In this document: positions 15,744 to 24,058 of the stretch, piece by piece
Layout: each line of letters opens with the position of its first letter
How positions within the stretch are numbered: position 1 is the first letter of the stretch
Assembly (NCBI GenBank): GCA_947175015.1
Contig: CAMWLE010000020.1
Span: 1 to 43,577 of the forward strand
DNA from: an uncultured bacterium
Lineage (GTDB): Bacteria > Bacillota > Clostridia > Lachnospirales > Lachnospiraceae
Direction of reading: 5' to 3'
DNA length: 43,577 nt
Position numbers and translations under genes: made by a program
Notes under the pieces: generated by a model
Seen by the model: the letters and a program-made list of their open reading frames with translations, nothing else
What the model was told of the DNA's origin: nothing
Database searches by the model: none

Positions 15744-16916
15744 ATGAGAACCAGAAAAAATACAATAAATTTATGGATTCTATTTATTTCCATTCTGCTG
15801 AGCTTCACCGCATGCGGACTAACAGACAATATTGATAGTCCTATTATTTCCGAATCTGACAATAGCAGCCTGACGCCTATGGTCACGGCGCTGCCTCAGA
15901 TACCATCTTCAGGCGCATCCTCTTCCGGTACCCAAACCGAAGATGATTCTCTGCCGCCAAAGGAAGGCATGGTGAGGAGCCATCTCACAAATGAATGGGT
16001 AGATGCGGATGTCGCCGCTACACGCCCCATAGCAGTAATGATACCAAATGAGGTTGCCGCCATTCCACATTATAATCTTTCCGAAGCCTCTGTTATTTAC
16101 GAAGCGAATGTAGAAGGCCGGATGACCAGAATGCTTGCCATTTATGAAGATTGGAAGAATTTGAGCAAAATCGGTAATATCCGAAGCCTTCGGACGTATT
16201 ATATATATTGGGCGTTTGAATGGGACGCCTTTATCGTTCATTTCGGAGGTCCCTTTTTCATCAATGACCTTATCGAAATGCCAACCACTGAAAATATAGA
16301 CGGTCTTCTCAGTTCGGATTCTACCGCTTTTTTACGCTCCACAGATCGGCCTAATCCCCACAATGCTTACGCAACAGGTTCAGGGTTGGAAAATGTCATC
16401 AAGCAGAAAGGATATTCCCTGAACTATCGGGGGATCACAGATGACAACCATTTTCTATTTACTGATAAAGCTTCTCCCAATAACCTGACACAGTACGATA
16501 CTGCAGCCCGAAATGCTACATACATTGATATGTCAGGCTGCTATCCACTGACCAGGTGTTATTTCGAGTATAATGAAGAAGATGGTCTGTACTATCGCTC
16601 CCAACATTTGACTTCCAGTACGGATGGTCCCCATATAGACGCCGTGACAGGAGAACAATTAACTTTTAAAAATATCCTGGTTCAATATGTAAAATATGAA
16701 GAATTAGGCGAAGGCTATCTGGCATTTCAATGTCATGATACCACCAGAGACGGCTGGTTTTTTACCAATGGAAAAGGGATTCATGTCAACTGGGAGAAAA
16801 CCAGCGATTATGGTGCCACAAGATATTACGATGATTCTGGAAATGAGATTATATTAAATACGGGCAAAACTATGATTTGTGTTGTGGAAGAAGGAAATAC
16901 CTTCACCTTCCGATAA
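15744..16916 (+). CDS. DUF3048 (YerB-like) lipoprotein
   Basis: This 390-residue secreted protein is the only plus-strand gene in the window. A basic N-terminus and hydrophobic stretch end in the lipobox-like SFTAC, so Cys24 is probably lipidated. A Ser/Pro-rich linker follows to about residue 70, then the DUF3048 domain with RPIAVMIPNEVAAIPHYNLS, VEGRMTRMLAIYED and IGNIRSLRTYYIYWA. The C-terminal part carries the second domain typical of YerB, ending near KTMICVVEEG. The family sits on the outer membrane face and has no settled function. AGGAGATT precedes the ATG, and a strong hairpin follows the stop. Confidence 0.92.
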   Translation: MRTRKNTINLWILFISILLSFTACGLTDNIDSPIISESDNSSLTPMVTALPQIPSSGASSSGTQTEDDSLPPKEGMVRSHLTNEWVDADVAATRPIAVMIPNEVAAIPHYNLSEASVIYEANVEGRMTRMLAIYEDWKNLSKIGNIRSLRTYYIYWAFEWDAFIVHFGGPFFINDLIEMPTTENIDGLLSSDSTAFLRSTDRPNPHNAYATGSGLENVIKQKGYSLNYRGITDDNHFLFTDKASPNNLTQYDTAARNATYIDMSGCYPLTRCYFEYNEEDGLYYRSQHLTSSTDGPHIDAVTGEQLTFKNILVQYVKYEELGEGYLAFQCHDTTRDGWFFTNGKGIHVNWEKTSDYGATRYYDDSGNEIILNTGKTMICVVEEGNTFTFR

Positions 16917-16961
16917 TTTCTTTCTGTATGATACACATGTATTTTGTCATCTGATTTACCA

Positions 16962-16995
16962 AACAAAGGGAGATGCAGCCGCATCTCCCTTTGTT
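16962..16995. terminator. Bidirectional terminator between converging genes
   Basis: A perfect 15-bp stem (AACAAAGGGAGATGC with its complement) encloses the loop AGCC and lies between the ends of the DUF3048 gene (plus) and the HPr gene (minus). The A- and T-ended stem flanks allow termination from both sides. Confidence 0.88.
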
Positions 16996-16997
16996 CA

Positions 16998-17261
16998 TCA
17001 TTCACCCAATCCATTTTCTACTGCTGCAACCAGTGTTTTCAGAGCTTCTTGTTCATCTTCACCTTCACAGGTAAACTCAATCTCATCACCACATTTTACA
17101 CATGCTCCCAACACGCTCAATACACTTTTCGCATTCGCGATATTTTCACGAAATGTAAATGTGATTAATGATTTGAACTGCATAGCCTCCTTACACAAAA
17201 TCCCCGCTGGCCTGAGATGCAAGCCAGTAGGATTCTTGATCACTACCTTCTGACTCACCAT
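16998..17261 (-). CDS. ptsH: HPr-family phosphocarrier protein
   Basis: This 87-residue protein has usual HPr length. NPTGLHLRPAG places the phospho-accepting His at residue 15, and NAKSVLSVLG places the regulatory Ser at 46, the site used by HPr kinase in Firmicutes. It carries phosphate from enzyme I to PTS permeases and, when Ser-phosphorylated, acts in carbon catabolite control. The Ser46 neighbourhood (SVLSVLG) differs slightly from the common SIMGVMSLG, so a Crh-like or second HPr paralogue is possible. GGAGGGAAGG precedes the ATG. It lies downstream of glmM with no obvious terminator between. No other PTS gene is nearby. Confidence 0.88.
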   Translation of the reverse strand: MVSQKVVIKNPTGLHLRPAGILCKEAMQFKSLITFTFRENIANAKSVLSVLGACVKCGDEIEFTCEGEDEQEALKTLVAAVENGLGE

Positions 17262-17367
17262 TTGTACCTTCCCTCCAATCTATCTCTATTTTGCATCTAC
17301 CACAATTATTTATAGCAAAAATACCCTTCCTTTCTCTGCTCAATCCATAAGATTAATTCCTCTTTTA

Positions 17368-18825
17368 CTATTGCAGTACAGTTTCTATCAAATGCGCCAG
17401 CTCTTCCGCATTCTTCCTGATCACCTGCTGATCCTTTCCCTCGATCATAACCCTTACCAAAGGCTCCGTACCTGACGGACGAATCAGCACTCTTCCCTCT
17501 CCAGCAAATTTCTCCTCCAATTTCCCGATTGCTTCCGCAATCTCAGGACATTCCATGTATGTTTCCTTCTTATTATTTGCAACTTTGGCATTCACAAGCG
17601 CCTGAGGCAGCACCTCCATAATCTGTGACAATTCCGAAAGGCTCTTACCTGTATCTACCATGACCTGCAATAAATGCAAAGCGCTAAGCAAACCATCACC
17701 CGTGGTACTTTCATCCAGGAATATAATATGTCCTGACTGTTCTCCCCCAAGACTTGCGCCGATCTCTCTCATGCGCTCCAATACATACCGATCTCCAACC
17801 TTCGTCTGTTCTATTGTCAGGCCATTCTTTTTCCCCATCAGGAAAAAGCCCAAATTACTCATAACCGTAGCTACAATGGTATCCTTCTTCAACTTCCCCT
17901 GACTCTTGATATGATTCCCCACAATCGCCATGATCTGGTCGCCATCCACAATTCTGCCATTCTCATCCACAGCCAGCAGTCTATCCGCATCTCCGTCAAA
18001 AGCAAGACCAATTTCCGCCTTCTCCTGAATCACTTTCGCCTGCAGCTCTTCCATATGTGTAGAGCCACAGCCTGCGTTTATATTGGTACCATCCGGACTG
18101 TTATGTATTGGAATCACATTTCCACCCAACCGCTTCAATGCCTCCACGGAAGTATAATATGACGCCCCCTCCGCGCAGTCCACTACTATTTTCATACCTG
18201 TCAAATCCATTGGAACGGTTTGAATGACATGATCGACATATGCTTCCCTTGCCTCCATATCATAAGTAATCTTTCCTACATCCGGACCTATTGGGAACTT
18301 GATTCCCTGGAATGCCTCACTTTTATCAGACGCCTTGCTTCCATCGGATTCTGTGCTTCCGTTGGATGACTCACATTCATGCAGTACTTCGCCTCCACTG
18401 CATCCGCTTCGGATAATGCTCTCAATCTTATCCTCCAACATATCAGGAAGCTTATAACCATTTCCATCAAAGAATTTAATTCCGTTAAATTCTACCGGGT
18501 TATGGGATGCAGATATCACAACTCCCGCATTCATTTTATACTTTTTCGTCAAATATGCCACTGCCGGAGTCGGAAGCACTCCTACATAGACACAATTTGC
18601 ACCCACCGAACATGCTCCGGCCATCAAAGCATTCGCCAGCATATCGCCGGAGATACGTGTGTCACATCCCACCATTATCGTTGGTTTATGTCCTGCCTCT
18701 ATCGTATGCGCCATCTCCATTGTCAGCACATACGCTCCTGCCTGACCGATCTGCATTGCCAAAAGCGGTGTAAGTTCTTCATTTGCAATCCCTCTCACAC
18801 CATCCGTTCCAAATAGCCTAGCCAT
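17368..18825 (-). CDS. glmM: Phosphoglucosamine mutase
   Basis: This 485-residue enzyme interconverts glucosamine-6- and -1-phosphate on the way to UDP-GlcNAc. It shows the N-terminal LFGTDGVRGIAN, the catalytic phosphoserine loop ISASHNP (Ser107), the metal loop FDGDADR (277-282), the sugar loop GEQSGH near 361 and the phosphate site RPSGTEPLVRVM near 449. Compared with the family (about 450) it is longer because of a Ser-rich insertion around 143-177 (CESSNGSTESDGSKASDKSE). The start at 18825 lies two bases after the cdaR stop with GAGG upstream. The cdaA-cdaR-glmM order is conserved in Firmicutes; CdaR and GlmM regulate the cyclase. Confidence 0.96.
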   Translation of the reverse strand: MARLFGTDGVRGIANEELTPLLAMQIGQAGAYVLTMEMAHTIEAGHKPTIMVGCDTRISGDMLANALMAGACSVGANCVYVGVLPTPAVAYLTKKYKMNAGVVISASHNPVEFNGIKFFDGNGYKLPDMLEDKIESIIRSGCSGGEVLHECESSNGSTESDGSKASDKSEAFQGIKFPIGPDVGKITYDMEAREAYVDHVIQTVPMDLTGMKIVVDCAEGASYYTSVEALKRLGGNVIPIHNSPDGTNINAGCGSTHMEELQAKVIQEKAEIGLAFDGDADRLLAVDENGRIVDGDQIMAIVGNHIKSQGKLKKDTIVATVMSNLGFFLMGKKNGLTIEQTKVGDRYVLERMREIGASLGGEQSGHIIFLDESTTGDGLLSALHLLQVMVDTGKSLSELSQIMEVLPQALVNAKVANNKKETYMECPEIAEAIGKLEEKFAGEGRVLIRPSGTEPLVRVMIEGKDQQVIRKNAEELAHLIETVLQ

Positions 18826-18827
18826 GA

Positions 18828-20156
18828 TTATACCTCGTCTTCCTTTACTTCTGTTATGATAATCTGAATCCATGCTTCTTCTTCCACATCCATATTCTCT
18901 GGTACCTCAACCGCTACCGGAACTTTATAAGCTCCGGGCTTCAAAGTTGTGATTCTCTCTTCCTCCATCCATTCGCTGATATCAATTGTACCAAATAATT
19001 CGCTCTCCTGTACTTCAGAAATCACTGCATTCAGACCGGAAATCTTTAGCCTGCAAGGCTCCGACTCTTCATCAAACTCCCAGTCAAATCCCTCCGGCAA
19101 TTGTGACAAACTGATATTCTCTTCTGGAATCGTCAGAATTCTCTCCGCTCTTGGTTCTACATAAACAGTTGCAGTCACTTTTCCATTGAAACTACTATCT
19201 GCTAACCTGACATTAGCGGGCAAATAATTTTTTATATTAATACTGCTTACGAAAGATTCCTCCGCATCCGTAATATCCAACTGATCTTGAGGAACGCTAA
19301 TCTTACTGATACTTGCCAGGGTAGAAGCAGTACCCGCTATCATTATCGTAGGAGGTTCGCAGCTCATCTCTCCGGTGGCCAGATATCCCTCAGCAGGTAT
19401 CCCCGTAGGATTCAGCTCAATGGGTACCTCTTTGACCGCCAGAACCTGTACTGCCATCACAGTATGATCCGCGCTCTTTGTGACATTGGGCAAATCCAGT
19501 ATATTTCCTTCCGCATCGCACAGTTTAATCTCAACATTTGCGGATTGTGTCGTTGTCGCACCGGTCACATCAAATTCTACCAACGCATGATCAATTTTTT
19601 CCACGGCAGATTGTGCACCGCTGACCTCAATACGTGTCTGATCCAATGTCACACCTGCCACCATATAATTCTCCGCCACGTCTCCCTGTAAGTGATACTC
19701 TATCAGCTTCCACTTGCTTACCCTGTCTTCCACATTCAAATGCACCGCATCCCGATTGCCGGTAATATTTGACACATTCACATCATCATTCATCACATAA
19801 AAGCTAATGGCAATGGTATTGACCGCCGTCAACTTGCTCATATCCGCTTCTGCCACAATATCCGAAGACCTCAGCTTATCCAGATCACTTCTTGGCACTT
19901 CCACCGTAACGCGGACACGGTCCGAATTATCCACCACCTCATAGACCTTATTTTCCTTTTCCAGCAATTCCACATTTGTCAATGTCACCGGAATATTAGA
20001 GAAAGTCCTTGTCTCCTTAGGATTGTCTGCTATGACCACCAGGAACCAGAGCACAACAGCAAATATGATGGAAATCAGTTTCAAACCCAGATTATTCAGC
20101 AGTTTTTTTCCTAGTTTCAGCTTTTTTATTTTTCCTCCTGCTTCTGCCTTTTGCAT
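18828..20156 (-). CDS. cdaR: YbbR-domain regulator of diadenylate cyclase
   Basis: This 442-residue protein has a basic N-terminus, one membrane helix (LKLISIIFAVVLWFLVVI, about 25-42) and a large extracytoplasmic part made of YbbR-type repeats; the first starts at TFSNIPVTLTNVE, and later ones are marked by VKEVPIELNPTGIPAEGYLA and by RILTIPEENISLSQLP. Proteins of this layout bind and modulate CdaA at the membrane. The ATG at 20156 has GGAG upstream and lies 65 bases inside cdaA; an ATG four codons earlier has no ribosome site. glmM follows after two bases. Confidence 0.92.
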   Translation of the reverse strand: MQKAEAGGKIKKLKLGKKLLNNLGLKLISIIFAVVLWFLVVIADNPKETRTFSNIPVTLTNVELLEKENKVYEVVDNSDRVRVTVEVPRSDLDKLRSSDIVAEADMSKLTAVNTIAISFYVMNDDVNVSNITGNRDAVHLNVEDRVSKWKLIEYHLQGDVAENYMVAGVTLDQTRIEVSGAQSAVEKIDHALVEFDVTGATTTQSANVEIKLCDAEGNILDLPNVTKSADHTVMAVQVLAVKEVPIELNPTGIPAEGYLATGEMSCEPPTIMIAGTASTLASISKISVPQDQLDITDAEESFVSSINIKNYLPANVRLADSSFNGKVTATVYVEPRAERILTIPEENISLSQLPEGFDWEFDEESEPCRLKISGLNAVISEVQESELFGTIDISEWMEEERITTLKPGAYKVPVAVEVPENMDVEEEAWIQIIITEVKEDEV

Positions 20157-20985
20157 TCTCTTCTCCATTCATATTCATGATCTGACGCATTTTTCCTCTT
20201 AAATGCTCTCCATCCAGATTTCTTTCCAGTTTTCCTTCATAGGCGATGCTGATACCGCCGGTTTCTTCCGATACGATCACAGTCATGGAATCCGTCGTCT
20301 CAGACACCCCCACACCCGCCCGGTGCCTGGTGCCCAGTTCTTTGCTCAAGCCTAAATTATCGGACAAGGGCAGGTAACAGGTAGCATATGTGACCCGATT
20401 ACCGCGCACAATAACCGCCCCGTCATGCAGCGGTGTATTATGCTCGAAAATATTAATCAATAGCTGGCTGGTCACCACGCCGTCTATTTCAATTCCTGTA
20501 CGCTCATAATCCTTCAGAGATTCCTTTCTCTCAATGACAATCAATGCACCGGTCTTTACCTTGCCCATCTCCACACATGCTTTTGCAATCTCATTCATGG
20601 TTTTCTCGGAAAAAGCATTTTCCTTTCCTTTGGATGAATCGGAAAATCCCAGGGAAGGTATAAAATTCTTCTGTCCAAGTTGATCTAATGCGTGACGCAG
20701 TTCCGGCTGCATCACCACAATCACGCCCATCACTGCGAAACTTAACACATTTTGGGCAATCCATATAATTGTGGTCATCTCCATAATATCCACAATAAAC
20801 AGAAAGAGGAAAATGACAATCAGACCTTTTAACAGCCTCCATGATCTGGTTGTTTTCATCCATGCCAAAATATAGTACACCAAAAAAGCGATAATTAAAA
20901 TTTCCAATACATCGCTCCAATCCATGGTATTTGCATAAATTCTGGCAGTTTTCAGGTATTCAACCCCTCTATCAACCCATTGCAT
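20092..20985 (-). CDS. cdaA: Membrane diadenylate cyclase
   Basis: This 297-residue enzyme condenses two ATP into c-di-AMP. Three N-terminal helices (about 24-42, 52-68 and 76-92) precede the DAC domain, which carries both active-site signatures: DGA at 188-190 in TPLHDGAVIV and RHR at 220-222 in LGTRHRAGVGVSE. The C-terminus is a long basic tail (KGRSRRKNKKAETRKK) read through the overlap with cdaR. The ATG at 20985 follows GGGG at close spacing. As the first gene of cdaA-cdaR-glmM it links cell-wall precursor supply and osmotic or potassium control to c-di-AMP. Confidence 0.96.
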   Translation of the reverse strand: MQWVDRGVEYLKTARIYANTMDWSDVLEILIIAFLVYYILAWMKTTRSWRLLKGLIVIFLFLFIVDIMEMTTIIWIAQNVLSFAVMGVIVVMQPELRHALDQLGQKNFIPSLGFSDSSKGKENAFSEKTMNEIAKACVEMGKVKTGALIVIERKESLKDYERTGIEIDGVVTSQLLINIFEHNTPLHDGAVIVRGNRVTYATCYLPLSDNLGLSKELGTRHRAGVGVSETTDSMTVIVSEETGGISIAYEGKLERNLDGEHLRGKMRQIMNMNGEENAKGRSRRKNKKAETRKKTAE

Positions 20986-21093
20986 TTTCCCCGACCCTAC
21001 TTTTCATAAACTAATCTGCTGCTTCCTACCAAATCCATTGCCTGTCGTTACCTCTGCCGGCACTCCCTGCATTACGATTTTCCATTTCACTAT

Positions 21094-22323
21094 TTAATAA
21101 AGTTCTTCATAATCTTCTGCTACGTCTTCCACCGTATCCTGTCTGACTGTACTGCCTATTGTCACATTGCTACGGTTCTGCCCATATGCAGAGGTTCTCT
21201 GACCATTTCTGCCGGAACCATTATTGCGTACATTGTCAGAACCCGCACTTCCTCTGCCGGCATTCCTGCCGGAATCGCTTCGCTCTCCCGACGCATTTCT
21301 GTTTGCGCCTGCCCTTCTGTCAGCAGTTCTGTTTGGTTGTGTTATTCTGCCGGTATGCCGTGAAGCGCTGCCTCTTCCTCCCGCTGCAGATCTTGGCTGC
21401 TGTGTGTTAATTTTCTTCACTGTCTTTGTAGACATGGAAACTGCCATCTTAGGCACAGCTTTCACATAATAGTAATACTCATCATCCTCAAACTGCACTT
21501 TTTCCACTCGACTGTAATCTACACAAAATCGGAAAAATTCAACTATCTTTGCTACAACCAGGGCAAGCAAAGAGCCTAATAGTGCACCTCCGACCGAAAT
21601 GTTGATATCATACAGCAGATCGCCGACCAACAGCACCACAACATTGATCATCACTCCTGCAATCATGGCAATCGTCCATGAATAATCTATGGACAACCTA
21701 CGGATAAAATACACTACCAATATGGTAATGGCAAAGGATACCACTATCACCAGCATTGCTCTGTTCCCTGTAATGGCTTCCAGCAGGATACGTACCTTTG
21801 CAACCATCTCGTCATTGCCCATGGTTCTGATATTAGATGCGTTGGCAACGATCGCTTCTATCACATAGTAGACCACCACGCCGCATCCCACTGATACCGC
21901 AGACATGGGACTGCATAGCAGACCCACCACAATAGGCACCACATAAGGTATTTTCATTGCACACAACAAAGGTGTCAACACAACCACAAGCGAGTCTTTG
22001 GGGCTGAATCGGAAAAACAGCAAATACATTACAAAATATACACACAAGCCCACCAAAGCCACTTCCAAAGAAAGGGCATACATATGTGCCAGGCTGAAAA
22101 TTGCTGCGAAAAAAACCAGTGCCCCTGTCGGCAGAAAAGAGCAAGTTAATGCTGCAATCAATACAACTGCCACATTATCCAACTGTGTCATGTACCCCAT
22201 TCTGCCATTTAAAGTGTTGAAAGTGATAAAAGCCAGCAAAAACTTAACAAGCGGCAGCAAAAACGGCTCACCTTTGCTGTAAATCTGCTTTAATCTCTCT
22301 TTCATTTCCAGTAAAACTGTCAT
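21094..22323 (-). CDS. Multi-pass membrane protein with disordered basic tail
   Basis: This 409-residue protein is not recognised. About nine hydrophobic helices fill residues 20-265. After a conserved-looking acidic/aromatic segment (VQFEDDEYYYYVKAVPKM) the last 110 residues are low-complexity, rich in Arg, Asn, Gly and Ser (for example NRTADRRAGANRNASGERS), ending in an acidic DVAEDYEELY. The tail is probably cytoplasmic and disordered, perhaps a phosphorylation or RNA/partner-binding tail. GGAGGACAG precedes the ATG. It lies between a smaller membrane protein and cdaA, so a link to envelope or c-di-AMP control is possible but unproven. Confidence 0.8.
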   Translation of the reverse strand: MTVLLEMKERLKQIYSKGEPFLLPLVKFLLAFITFNTLNGRMGYMTQLDNVAVVLIAALTCSFLPTGALVFFAAIFSLAHMYALSLEVALVGLCVYFVMYLLFFRFSPKDSLVVVLTPLLCAMKIPYVVPIVVGLLCSPMSAVSVGCGVVVYYVIEAIVANASNIRTMGNDEMVAKVRILLEAITGNRAMLVIVVSFAITILVVYFIRRLSIDYSWTIAMIAGVMINVVVLLVGDLLYDINISVGGALLGSLLALVVAKIVEFFRFCVDYSRVEKVQFEDDEYYYYVKAVPKMAVSMSTKTVKKINTQQPRSAAGGRGSASRHTGRITQPNRTADRRAGANRNASGERSDSGRNAGRGSAGSDNVRNNGSGRNGQRTSAYGQNRSNVTIGSTVRQDTVEDVAEDYEELY

Positions 22324-22346
22324 TCTGTCCTCCGGCCGAAAACCCC

Positions 22347-22739
22347 TTATTGCATATCGTTATATAGGGAATTCAGCTTTTTCAAATTATGATAATAGCA
22401 TTTCAAACTTTTCTTGGCCTTAGCATAACGCCATGAACTGACAAGATACGTCAAAACCCCATATCCCGCCACCAGACCAACAAAATAAAACAAAACATTT
22501 TGAGCAAAAGCAATCAAATCCATATTGTACAGTTCTTGCATAAACTCTTCATAGTGATAAAACACATAGAGACCAAACAAGATCACAAATACCAAAGTTC
22601 CGCAGACAATGGATTTCAACAACTGTACCGCAATATAATCACTGCGGAAATAGTTCCCTACTTTCACATTCTCTTTGCCTTCACCCTTTTCATATGAAGC
22701 CATTCTGGTCATCAATATGATACGTTCTTCATTCAGCAT
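22347..22739 (-). CDS. Small membrane protein, two helices
   Basis: This 130-residue protein is not recognised. It has an N-terminal charged part, a helix near 45-63 (IVCGTLVFVILFGLYVFY), a short acidic loop, a second helix near 78-100, and a basic, Tyr-rich C-terminus (KSLKCYYHNLKKLNSLY). GGAGG lies before the ATG, and 23 bases separate it from the larger membrane protein downstream, so they are probably co-expressed and may be partners. Confidence 0.8.
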   Translation of the reverse strand: MLNEERIILMTRMASYEKGEGKENVKVGNYFRSDYIAVQLLKSIVCGTLVFVILFGLYVFYHYEEFMQELYNMDLIAFAQNVLFYFVGLVAGYGVLTYLVSSWRYAKAKKSLKCYYHNLKKLNSLYNDMQ

Positions 22740-22763
22740 AGCAGACCTCCTGCCTGATACAAA

Positions 22764-23171
22764 TCATTTCAGGAACCTCATCTTGGGTCCCTCTGCATCA
22801 TCTTTGGTATACTTAGGCTTCTCCGGCTGATTTGTTTTCAATACATCCTTAAAATTCTTAGTCATGTTTCCGGTACATTTCTCACAAAACCTGCCGCTGC
22901 GGATAGGTGCGCCACAAGATTCGCAGGCCAGCATGATAGCGGAGTCAGGTGCAATCTCCAGACGCTCTTCTCTCAGCCATTGGCGAATCTGGTTTGTTTC
23001 CACATCACATGCCTCTGATACTTCATTGATTCCTGCCCCTTTGTGTTCGCGAATATAATCTTTCACTTCCTGAAACTTTTGCTCCAGTTTTTCACGGCAA
23101 GCAGGACAAATTGCCATGCCTGCAACATAATTAAAAATCCGTCCGCAGCTTCTGCAATTTCTTACGTTCAT
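22764..23171 (-). CDS. YvyF-like flagellar-region zinc-ribbon protein
   Basis: This 135-residue protein begins MNVRNCRSCGRIFNYVAG with AGGAGGGAAG upstream. It has a Cys pair plus CPAC forming an N-terminal zinc ribbon, a middle winged-helix-like segment (GINEVSEACDVETNQIRQWL), and a second ribbon (CESCGAPIRSGRFCEKC). This matches the YvyF/TIGR03826 family found next to comF and flagellar genes in Bacillus and Clostridia. In B. subtilis yvyF follows comFC, the same neighbour as here. It is thought to act in flagellar gene expression or assembly; the mechanism is unknown. Confidence 0.85.
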   Translation of the reverse strand: MNVRNCRSCGRIFNYVAGMAICPACREKLEQKFQEVKDYIREHKGAGINEVSEACDVETNQIRQWLREERLEIAPDSAIMLACESCGAPIRSGRFCEKCTGNMTKNFKDVLKTNQPEKPKYTKDDAEGPKMRFLK

Positions 23172-23262
23172 AGCTTCCCTCCTATTCCAATTATATAAGT
23201 GACATTCCATATCTTCCGGTATGTTTCAGACAACCTCAGCTTTGACGCTCTGGAACATCATC

Positions 23263-24024
23263 TCACATGAACCCTGCGCCACAAGCCAGCGCTATAAAAT
23301 AAATCTCTTTGACGCCCACGGTCTTTAATGTCCTCGCTGCTTCATCTATTGTGCAGCCTGTGGTATAAATGTCATCAATCAATACTACCTTCTCTAATTT
23401 TACATCATTTTGCCTGATATTAAAAGCCTTTTTCAAATTATTTTGTCTTTCTTCAGGATTTTCATATTTCAGCGGTGCCGTATTTTTCTCTCTGACCAAA
23501 ATCTCCGTGTACACCGGCACCCCCAACCCTTCCCCAATTGCCTGTGCCAACAGCTCTGCCTGATTGTAGCCTCTTGCATTCTTTCTCTTCTTATGCAGTG
23601 GTATTGGTATCAAAGCATCCGGCTGTATACTCCTGACGAAATCCCCCAAATATTCCGCCACCTGCTCCCCATAAAACGGTGCATATTCCCGCCGTCCTCC
23701 ATACTTAAAACGATAAATAGACAGCGCTGCACTCTCATACTCATATAGCGCCCTTCCCCGTATATACTCATGTTCTTTCCGAATACAGTCTGCACAATAT
23801 TCTTTTTGTCCGGTGATTTTCTTCCCGCATTTCATACACCAGGGTGGGGTCAACAGCTTCAGCCGTCCCAGACATTCTGTACAAAGCTTTTCTCCAATGG
23901 GCCGCACAATTCCGTCACACACCGGACAGCGGCGGGGAAACAAAAGCTGTAACATTACGGTTACTATTCCAGTTTTTGTCAAATACTTCGGTTTTATACC
24001 AGATATTTTATTTGATATTCTCAT
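23263..24024 (-). CDS. comFC: ComFC-family phosphoribosyltransferase-like protein
   Basis: This 253-residue protein has an N-terminal zinc-binding part with CPVCDGIVRP, CTECLGRL and CMKCGKKITGQKEYCADC, followed by a type I phosphoribosyltransferase fold. ARGYNQAELLAQAIG and the PRPP loop VVLIDDIYTTGCTIDEA are typical. ComFC proteins are needed for DNA uptake during transformation in Bacillus and streptococci, working with the ComFA helicase. ComFA is not present here; RecD2 lies immediately upstream instead (34 bases away). AGGGAAC precedes the ATG. Confidence 0.92.
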   Translation of the reverse strand: MRISNKISGIKPKYLTKTGIVTVMLQLLFPRRCPVCDGIVRPIGEKLCTECLGRLKLLTPPWCMKCGKKITGQKEYCADCIRKEHEYIRGRALYEYESAALSIYRFKYGGRREYAPFYGEQVAEYLGDFVRSIQPDALIPIPLHKKRKNARGYNQAELLAQAIGEGLGVPVYTEILVREKNTAPLKYENPEERQNNLKKAFNIRQNDVKLEKVVLIDDIYTTGCTIDEAARTLKTVGVKEIYFIALACGAGFM

Positions 24025-24058
24025 TTTACAGTTCCCTCACTTTCCAATACAAAATTGC

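Noticed and set aside
20157..20168. Start of cdaR four codons earlier
   Set aside because: No ribosome site, whereas the ATG at 20156 has GGAG at good spacing.
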